Part shown: in pieces, positions 32,099 to 37,479 of the stretch
Layout: the number at the start of each line of letters is the position of its first letter
Position numbering within the stretch: the first letter of the stretch is position 1
From: Myxococcota bacterium
GTDB taxonomy: Bacteria; Myxococcota_A; UBA9160; UBA4427
Assembly: GCA_029268645.1 (NCBI GenBank)
Contig: JAQWNI010000064.1
Coordinates: forward strand, 1 to 37,479
Reading direction: 5' to 3'
DNA: 37,479 nucleotides
Made by a program: the position numbers and the translations under genes
The notes under the pieces: model-generated
Told to the model about the DNA's origin: nothing
The model's input: the letters and a program-made list of their open reading frames with translations, nothing else
Database searches by the model: none

Positions 32099-32852
32099 AG
32101 CCCAGGTGTTCGGATTGCTCATCTTCGCCGTCGGCTCGAGCCTTGGTCGCGTCGAGCCGGGTCCGAAAAACGAAGGCCCAATGATCGAAGGTGTTGCGAA
32201 AAGCAGCAAAATTCTCGACGGGTCCACTTGAATAGGCCAGGGTTGTTCCCGTTGTACCATTCGGAAGAGCAGACCGCCGCTCAACCACCCGAGCCAGAAT
32301 CTGATTGGAGCCGGATTCCCGAAGCGTGATGACCAAGGTCATCACAGCAGGAGTTCGGATCCAGCGAGACTGGCTTCCCGGCAGCAGGCCCAGTGGAGTC
32401 TGCATCACCAGATCGACCAGCGCCGCTTCGACGAGTAACGAACCCGACATCGGCTCTTCGACCCATCGAAATTCCTGACTTCGCCTCAACTCTTGAGTAA
32501 ATATCTCGGTCAGATCGTTTAGGACCGATGCTTTTTCTTCCGCCGAGAGCACGAAATTTGGCTCAATGGGGAAGCGATTGTTCGTTGTCAGCCCTTGTGT
32601 CGTGTTGCGGGGTTTGCTCTTAAAGCTCAGCGTGGGTGGTGCAAAAGCAATCGTTTCATATCTCGAAAAGTCTTCGCCCGGCTTTATCTGCATTTTTTGG
32701 AAGCCTGAAAAGTGCACCGGCTCCAATTCCGCTTCAGAAGCCTCGCCTCCTAGCCTGGGGGCAGTCTGCCATCCTGGCCCCATGGAATGACAACTCAAGG
32801 CCGTGACCAGCCAGAGGCTCACGAGAAGCCCTCGCGCGCGAAAGCGGCTCAC
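32076..32852 (-). CDS. DUF3313-like lipoprotein
   Basis: 258 residues from GTG 32852, which overlaps the stop of the VOC gene as GTGA, indicating translational coupling. A signal sequence ends in ALSC (Cys21). The following region FSGFQKMQIKPGEDFSRYETIAFAPP, then FVLSAEEKASVLNDLTEIFTQELRR and VEAALVDLVMQTP, matches the general pattern of DUF3313/DUF4136-type outer-membrane lipoproteins, whose function is not established. The last 23 bp are antisense to the end of the TraF-like barrel gene. Confidence 0.75.
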   Translation of the reverse strand: MSRFRARGLLVSLWLVTALSCHSMGPGWQTAPRLGGEASEAELEPVHFSGFQKMQIKPGEDFSRYETIAFAPPTLSFKSKPRNTTQGLTTNNRFPIEPNFVLSAEEKASVLNDLTEIFTQELRRSQEFRWVEEPMSGSLLVEAALVDLVMQTPLGLLPGSQSRWIRTPAVMTLVITLRESGSNQILARVVERRSALPNGTTGTTLAYSSGPVENFAAFRNTFDHWAFVFRTRLDATKARADGEDEQSEHLGSRGSSPS

Positions 32853-33397
32853 GCGGAACCCTGAAGAATGAGGTCCTTGATCGGGTCTCCTCGTTCGTAA
32901 CGTTCGAGTAAGCGTTCTGGATCGAATTCGACGCCGATCGGGTTTTTCCGGAACACCCCGCTGAGCATAAAATCATTCGCTTCTTCTAGAGTTTGAAAGT
33001 TGTCGATTTGGAGTTCTACACGATTCCCATCGGGGTCTTCGTAATACATCGAGGTCGTTGCCCCGTGATTGATCGTCCAAGCCGGAAGAATACCTTCTCC
33101 ACGAAGGCGCTTATATGTCTGAAGCAGATCGCCCAATGCGTCGAAGGTATAGGCGAAATGGTCGAGACCGATTGCGTTTTGTGGCTTGTCGACTAAGTCC
33201 GGCAACGCGAGCAGCGCGATTCGATGGTGCTCGTCGTCATAAGTGAGGAACGCAGCAAAGTCGCTACTGAAGACCGTTTTGGCTCCGAGCACTCTCGCGT
33301 ACCAGTCACAGAGGACTGATATCTGGCGAGTCCGAAGAACAACATGGGCAAATTTTCCAGGCCGAATGACGGAAGCGGTATCGAGCGATCTTTTCAT
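32849..33397 (-). CDS. VOC-family dioxygenase/glyoxalase-like protein
   Basis: 182 residues from ATG 33397, with GGGAG 5 nt upstream. Two beta-alpha-beta-beta-beta modules carry a 2-His-1-Glu metal triad: His18 in KFAHVVL, His80 in GLDHFAY and Glu128 in DGNRVELQ. This fits extradiol dioxygenase-like or glyoxalase-like VOC enzymes. YYEDPDGNRVELQ is typical of ring-cleavage or 2,3-dihydroxybiphenyl dioxygenase relatives. The C-terminal tail (residues 135-182) is like that of many single-domain members. It is coupled to the DUF3313-like lipoprotein gene by a 4-bp overlap. The substrate is unknown. Confidence 0.9.
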   Translation of the reverse strand: MKRSLDTASVIRPGKFAHVVLRTRQISVLCDWYARVLGAKTVFSSDFAAFLTYDDEHHRIALLALPDLVDKPQNAIGLDHFAYTFDALGDLLQTYKRLRGEGILPAWTINHGATTSMYYEDPDGNRVELQIDNFQTLEEANDFMLSGVFRKNPIGVEFDPERLLERYERGDPIKDLILQGSA

Positions 33398-33497
33398 CAG
33401 TGCTCCCTTTTCTTCCGTTAAATTCTAACCGAAGACGAACTCAACAAAGAGGCCGGTAGGGTTTTCAGTTCAGTCACCCGTTCTTTATCCATTTAGA

Positions 33498-34802
33498 CTA
33501 GGAATGATCCCCTTGGCGGCGAAGGCTGGCCTCAATTTCACTCCTCACGAAACCGATGTGGAGCCGGAGTGAGTAGAGCTCCTGGGCGTAGGAAGTCGGC
33601 GTGGGCACCTTGGTCACCTCTGAATCAATTCTTTCGACCTCGGCCAAACAGTCGAGCAGGCCCTGACGTGTGAGCGACTCGGTATCCCCAGGCTCTGCGA
33701 GGCGAAGTTCCTTGTACCAACGATAAATCCGAGAGCGCACTCTCCAGCGATACGTCGGCGGGAAAATTCTCACGAGGGGCAGCAAAAGAGCGACAAGCGG
33801 AATCAACATGACCTTGAGCCGATCAATTTGAGTGGCCGCCCAAAACGGGAGATAGCGTTGAAGAAAGGGAGGGCCGTATTTGAAATAACGCTGGGCGTCC
33901 GCATCCAGCGGCACGTCGACCCACCTCTCTGTTGGAAATTCGCCGGGCTCGGCAAAAAGATCTCCGCCGCCATGAATCTGGGCTGACGTCTGAAGGAGGA
34001 GGTCGACCAATGCGGGATGAAAGCTTGGAGCAACCACTAGTTCTGCCGCGGTGCTCACGAGTGTCTTGGACTTCGTCGGAAGATTCTTTTGAAGATTGAT
34101 GGCGCCCTCGGGCAAGCTCACCTTCGAAAGCGACCGGTCCAAACGGGTGTAGGCCTCTGCTCGGGTCATATCAAGCAAGCGGATATCTTCCCGCTCGATC
34201 AGAGTACGGATGACGGGAGAATCGACGCTTCCGACTAGAAAAAGAGCGTCTGCTTCGCCTCTTCGCATCGTTTGCGCCGCCTCATCACTCGGATCTGAGA
34301 GCAGCGTTGCCTGATCGGCTCCAATGTCGTTCAGCGCCAGGATTGCCAGAGCCAAGGCTCGTGTCCCGCTGCCCTCGGGTCCGACCTGAATTCGTTGGCC
34401 TGCGAGGTCACTCAAAAATTCGACGGTCGAAGCGGCGGGCAGAAAAACCCAGAGGGGCTCCAAAAAAATTGAACCCAGTCCGCGCAGTGCTTCCCGTTGC
34501 GCATCACGAACAACGCCCGATTGAACAATGGCCACATCGGCCCGGCCTGATTCGAGCAACGCTAGGTTCTCGATTGATCCGTGGGTGTACAGAATCTCTA
34601 AATCGATTTCGAATTCCGCTAAGGCGGTTTGGTACTGCTGGGCAAACAGCGAATAGGCGCCTCCGGCTTGACCGGTGGCCAACGTAATTGTGTGCGGCGG
34701 AGACGGGGACACGAACCTAGAGGCGAACCAGAAGCCGCCTCCCACGAGGAGCGCGGCCAGAACTAAAATCTTCAGCCAGTCCCAATTCCCTTGAGCCTTC
34801 AT
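33498..34802 (-). CDS. TAXI-family TRAP solute-binding protein with C-terminal membrane segment
   Basis: 434 residues from ATG 34802. An N-terminal anchor lies at about 10-30. The binding domain starts HTITLATGQAGGAYSLFAQQYQ and continues GSIENLALLESGRADVAIVQSG and RIQVGPEGSGTRALA, the standard TAXI pattern for carboxylate or amino-acid ligands in the periplasm. Unlike soluble TAXI proteins it has a second hydrophobic segment near 330-350 (LKVMLIPLVALLLPLVRIF) followed by a ~75-residue basic/helical tail that would face the cytoplasm. No dctM/dctQ-like gene is adjacent, so it may be an orphan receptor or sensor. Confidence 0.88.
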   Translation of the reverse strand: MKAQGNWDWLKILVLAALLVGGGFWFASRFVSPSPPHTITLATGQAGGAYSLFAQQYQTALAEFEIDLEILYTHGSIENLALLESGRADVAIVQSGVVRDAQREALRGLGSIFLEPLWVFLPAASTVEFLSDLAGQRIQVGPEGSGTRALALAILALNDIGADQATLLSDPSDEAAQTMRRGEADALFLVGSVDSPVIRTLIEREDIRLLDMTRAEAYTRLDRSLSKVSLPEGAINLQKNLPTKSKTLVSTAAELVVAPSFHPALVDLLLQTSAQIHGGGDLFAEPGEFPTERWVDVPLDADAQRYFKYGPPFLQRYLPFWAATQIDRLKVMLIPLVALLLPLVRIFPPTYRWRVRSRIYRWYKELRLAEPGDTESLTRQGLLDCLAEVERIDSEVTKVPTPTSYAQELYSLRLHIGFVRSEIEASLRRQGDHS

Positions 34803-34901
34803 CCTAACGGTTCTGCCTTTCCATCTTTCATCTCGAATTGTGCGCGAGTTCAGCGGGCATGCAATAGAAAAGACCCGGCGAAGAGCGACCGCCCAACGCG
34901 A

Positions 34902-35456
34902 TCAAGGCGCTTCATGGCCGCAGTCCTGAATTCGATCGAGCAGTTCTGATACCCTCGATTCGACCATCAGGGCCACTCGATCTGTCGCGCCCACGAATCC
35001 CGCCTCCACCGCCCGATCGAGGAACGCGAGCAGCGCCGTCCAGTATTCCGCCACGTTCAAAACACCACAGGGCTTCGTGTGAACGCCCAGCTGCCCCCAG
35101 GTCAGAACTTCAAAAAACTCCTCCAGAGTGCCTAATCCACCCGGAAGAATGACAAACCCATCCGCGAGCTCCGCCATAGCGGCCTTTCGTTCGTGCATCG
35201 AACCGACCACCCGAAGCTCGCTCAAACCACGATGCGCCACCTCTCGATCGGCGAGGAAATCCGGAATCACGCCCGTGACTCGACCCCCGGCATTCAAAGC
35301 CGCGTCGGCGAGGGTCCCCATCAGGCCAACATCCGCACCCCCGTAAACCAAGTGCAGGCCGCGCCTCGCCATCTCCTCTCCGAGCGCCTGAGCGGCCTCA
35401 GTGTATTCGGGCCGAGCACCGAAATTTGAGCCTAGAAAAACACAGAGACTCTGCAT
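34902..35456 (-). CDS. LOG-family protein (TIGR00730 type)
   Basis: 184 residues from ATG 35456. Rossmann-like fold with LVYGGADVGLMG near 37-47, the HERK pair (Arg90, Lys91) and the signature PGGLGTLEE (105-113). LOG-family enzymes cleave nucleoside monophosphates to release the base and ribose 5-phosphate (cytokinin-activating type in plants, nucleotide or pyrimidine turnover in bacteria), in the cytoplasm. The start is 7 bp after the stop of the histidine phosphatase gene, so the two are probably co-translated. Confidence 0.93.
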   Translation of the reverse strand: MQSLCVFLGSNFGARPEYTEAAQALGEEMARRGLHLVYGGADVGLMGTLADAALNAGGRVTGVIPDFLADREVAHRGLSELRVVGSMHERKAAMAELADGFVILPGGLGTLEEFFEVLTWGQLGVHTKPCGVLNVAEYWTALLAFLDRAVEAGFVGATDRVALMVESRVSELLDRIQDCGHEAP

Positions 35457-35463
35457 GGGCCGC

Positions 35464-36069
35464 TCAACCTGAGCCCGAACTCTGCGCTCGCAAATGAGAG
35501 ACTTCGCCCAGGCTGCCCACGCTACAAATGCCCTCCCGAGAAGCCAAAAATCGGTTAATGGACGTGTAGCCGGGATTGAAAAAGAGTTTGAAGCCGAGAC
35601 CGATCACATGAGACGCCCAAGCATTAATCACACCCCCATGGCAAACGAGGGCAACGCGGCGGCCGGGGTTTTGGGCAATGACTTCTTCGCACGCCGTGAC
35701 CACACCATGGCGAAATGATTCGAGGTCCAGGCCTTCGGGATAGCCTCGGCGCATGAAATCTCGCCAGGCCTCGTAGTCGCGCTCACGAAGTTCTTCGAGT
35801 GGGATGTAGGTATCCGATTCCCGATCATACTCGGCGATCCTCGGCTCGACTTCCGGCTCGAAAGCGAGCCGGCGTGCCAAAGGAGCAGCGGTCTCCTGGG
35901 CCCGGCGAAGCGGGCTCACGATAATCCGATCGATGGACTCCTCTGCCAGCCATTCCCCGACCGCCTCCGCCTGAGCAAGGCCCACCGGAGAGAGCGGCGG
36001 ATCCGCTGGCGCTCCGTCCTCAGAGACTCGGCTGACTGGAAGACCGTGTCGAATCAAAATTAATTCCAT
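35464..36069 (-). CDS. Histidine phosphatase family protein
   Basis: 201 residues from ATG 36069, where the phosphatase fold begins directly (MELILIRHG); the frame runs upstream to 36291 but that part is antisense to the DUF2914 gene. Catalytic His8 lies in LIRHG, Arg56 in SPLRRAQET and the second His144 in LVCHGGV. Such phosphoglycerate-mutase-like phosphatases act on small phospho-metabolites or cobalamin/nucleotide intermediates. It sits upstream of the LOG gene in what looks like a two-gene operon; dephosphorylation plus nucleotide cleavage would fit nucleotide salvage, which is inference. Confidence 0.92.
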   Translation of the reverse strand: MELILIRHGLPVSRVSEDGAPADPPLSPVGLAQAEAVGEWLAEESIDRIIVSPLRRAQETAAPLARRLAFEPEVEPRIAEYDRESDTYIPLEELRERDYEAWRDFMRRGYPEGLDLESFRHGVVTACEEVIAQNPGRRVALVCHGGVINAWASHVIGLGFKLFFNPGYTSINRFLASREGICSVGSLGEVSHLRAQSSGSG

Positions 36070-36175
36070 GAGACAGAGTGTAGCTCTACGCCCGCAAGGG
36101 CAGCGCAAAAGAGTTGCGTCCAGCATAATGGGGTGACGAACACGAAGCCTGCAGAAAGAACGGAGCACACAGCGC

Positions 36176-36790
36176 ATGCGGAATCGAACTTCCTTCTTTC
36201 GATCCGGCCCCGCATTGGGCCTGTGGGCAGTCCTCTCGGTGGGCTGTGCGAACACCGGAAAGCCAGTGGCGGAAACGCCAAGCACGGTCACAGAACCCAG
36301 TCAGGCAGCGCCTAACCCATCGGAGCGCCCTTCTCCCGTTCTGGAGGCGGCCACCCCACCCCCCGCTCGAGCCCCTGCCCCGCCGCCCCCATCACAGCCC
36401 AAGTCTCCTGTACCGGTTCAAGTGGCCGTGGTGTCACCCCCGCCCACCTCCGTCCGAGAGCGATTTCCCGAGGTCACCCTGGCGCAGTTCACCACAGGAG
36501 TTGAAAATCGAGAACCGATGGATGCAGTTTCTTTCGTGGGCAACGATGTAGGCGAAATCTACTTCTACTCCGATCTGAGCGATTTGTCGGGCGCCACGGT
36601 CATCCACCGCTGGGAGTACGACGGCGAAGTCGTCGCCGAAGTTCCTTTTGAAGTGACCACGGACCGATGGCAGGTGTGGTCCAACAAATCTCTATCCGCG
36701 GACCAGCTCGGTGACTGGACGGTTTCGGTGGTGGCGCCGGACGGAGAAATCTTGGCGGTAGAGACATTCAGCTATCAGCGTGCTCGCTGA
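36176..36790 (+). CDS. DUF2914-domain lipoprotein with Pro-rich linker
   Basis: 204 residues from ATG 36176, with GGAG about 10 nt upstream. The signal peptide ends in lipobox SVGC (Cys24). Residues ~30-90 are a Pro/Ala/Ser-rich linker with runs of prolines. The domain at ~93-203 matches DUF2914: EIYFYSDLSDLSGATVIHRWEYDG, VPFEVTTDRWQVWSNKSL and GDWTVSVVAPDG. Function is not established; the domain is often attached to envelope proteins. It is divergent from the phosphatase gene, and the last 16 bp overlap the end of the tetR gene. Confidence 0.82.
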   Translation: MRNRTSFFRSGPALGLWAVLSVGCANTGKPVAETPSTVTEPSQAAPNPSERPSPVLEAATPPPARAPAPPPPSQPKSPVPVQVAVVSPPPTSVRERFPEVTLAQFTTGVENREPMDAVSFVGNDVGEIYFYSDLSDLSGATVIHRWEYDGEVVAEVPFEVTTDRWQVWSNKSLSADQLGDWTVSVVAPDGEILAVETFSYQRAR

Positions 36791-37428
36791 GGAGACGATT
36801 CACGGCCGCCCGCGGCCGGCTGAACCCGCTCATTTCGCTTGCGCAGTCCGTCGACGAGAAGATCGACCAAACCCCGCAAGGGAGGCGAGAGTGCTGGCAG
36901 CGGATCAGTGGGGTCTGCGCCTAAGCCTGCTGCGAGCCCGCCGATCAGGGTAGAGCGCAGAACCGTCGCGAGGAGCTTAGGCTCGACGTCCCCCCGGATC
37001 TCGTCGCGGTCGCGCGCCTGCTCGAGCAGGCGCAGACTTGAGGCCTCGCGCGCCACGCGCCCCCGAGCCTGCCCGGCGAGGTCCGCGCACAGGCTCGATC
37101 GTGCGGCCGCCCGGCAGAGCACTGGTTCGGTTTCGGCCAGCTCTGCAAGGCGGCGGGCGACTTGCCTCAAGACCCGCCTCAAAGCCACGCCTTCAGCATG
37201 TTGGCGAAGCGCAGCTTCGAAAAGCGCTTCGAGCTGGTCGTCGAGCCATTCCCGAAAGACCGACTCTTTGCTCTGAAAGTAATTAAAGAATGTGGCTGGG
37301 CTGATCCCCGAACCCGCAGCGATGTCTTGAACGCGACAACCCGACACGCCCGACCTTTGAACCAATGCGATCGCATTCGCAGTAATTTCGCGGCGCTGGC
37401 GCTGCTGCTTTTCTGCGCGGTGGCCCAT
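36775..37428 (-). CDS. TetR-family transcriptional regulator
   Basis: 217 residues from ATG 37428. The N-terminal ~55 residues form the TetR helix-turn-helix (REITANAIALVQRSG, VQDIAAGSGISPATFFNYFQSKESVF). The C-terminal region is helical and would bind an unknown ligand and form the dimer. There is no clear Shine-Dalgarno; the leader is extremely AT-rich and holds a perfect inverted repeat, so autoregulation is plausible. The controlled gene may be beyond the right edge. Confidence 0.93.
   Translation of the reverse strand: MGHRAEKQQRQRREITANAIALVQRSGVSGCRVQDIAAGSGISPATFFNYFQSKESVFREWLDDQLEALFEAALRQHAEGVALRRVLRQVARRLAELAETEPVLCRAAARSSLCADLAGQARGRVAREASSLRLLEQARDRDEIRGDVEPKLLATVLRSTLIGGLAAGLGADPTDPLPALSPPLRGLVDLLVDGLRKRNERVQPAAGGRESSPQRAR
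36803..36818. terminator. GC-rich hairpin just after the DUF2914 stop
   Basis: CGGCCG (36803-36808) pairs with CGGCCG (36813-36818) around a 4-nt loop, 12 nt downstream of the DUF2914 stop and inside the tetR 3' coding end. There is no T-run, so it is only a possible transcript-end structure. Confidence 0.3.
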
Positions 37429-37448
37429 ATCGATTAAATAATATCACA

Positions 37449-37469
37449 TCTATAATTATATATTATAGA
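37449..37469. promoter_or_regulatory. Perfect inverted repeat, candidate TetR operator and promoter
   Basis: TCTATAAT (37449-37456) and ATTATAGA (37462-37469) are exact complements around TATAT. The repeat lies 20 nt upstream of the tetR ATG and contains TATAAT on both strands, so it could overlap the -10 box. The last ~50 bp of the window are almost pure A/T, unlike the rest. Confidence 0.55.
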
Positions 37470-37479
37470 AATATATATA

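Overview
The window reads as chromosomal DNA of an uncultured Gram-negative bacterium with GC content in the high fifties (judged by eye). The gene set suggests a 'deltaproteobacterial-grade' lineage such as Myxococcota, Desulfobacterota or Binatota; this is inference, because there is no rRNA or universal marker to fix it. Signs of an outer membrane and active periplasm are many predicted lipoproteins, an MlaC-type protein, a TraF-like outer-membrane barrel, two M48 lipoprotein proteases, a periplasmic quinoprotein dehydrogenase and an octahaem cytochrome. Initiation at GTG and TTG is common. I see no tRNA, rRNA, CRISPR array, transposase, integrase or phage gene.

Layout. 1-3070 (minus): a truncated lipoprotein with nested beta-propeller repeats and a protein joining a TerB-like region to a Coq4-type domain. 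3309-6975 (mostly plus): a pyrophosphate-type phosphofructokinase followed by a tandem universal stress protein, a small membrane protein on the opposite strand, then an acetoacetate-decarboxylase-like protein and a small lipoprotein. 7001-14139: a large sulfatase-like lipoprotein (minus), a GST-like protein (plus), a PQQ dehydrogenase and a flippase-like membrane protein (minus), and a YfcG-type GST (plus). 14188-22414 (all minus): CaiB/BaiF-type protein, DegT aminotransferase, octahaem/HEAT/TPR cytochrome, lipidated MlaC, AroB and a TPR protein. 22761-25957 (plus): M48 protease translationally coupled to an acyl-CoA synthetase. 25920-28652 (minus): carboxylesterase and an APH-like kinase. 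28888-32098 (plus): second M48 protease and a TraF-like barrel. 32076-36069 (minus): DUF3313-like lipoprotein overlapping a VOC dioxygenase-like gene, a TAXI solute-binding protein, and LOG plus histidine phosphatase. 36176-37428: a DUF2914 lipoprotein (plus) and a TetR regulator (minus) preceded by an AT-rich segment with a perfect inverted repeat.

Together the genes suggest a heterotroph activating and degrading acids and esters (acyl-CoA synthetase, CaiB-type protein, APH-like kinase, esterase, ADC-like protein), with envelope quality control and respiratory electron transfer. The packing is tight: four convergent pairs overlap at their 3' ends and two same-strand pairs overlap by 4 bp. 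No single locus is plainly a new defence or mobile system. The best leads are the nested propeller lipoprotein, the octahaem-HEAT-TPR protein beside lipidated MlaC, the Thr-type sulfatase relative, the CaiB-like protein without an obvious catalytic Asp, the paired M48 lipoproteins, and structured non-coding stretches at 15076-15481 and 22415-22760.
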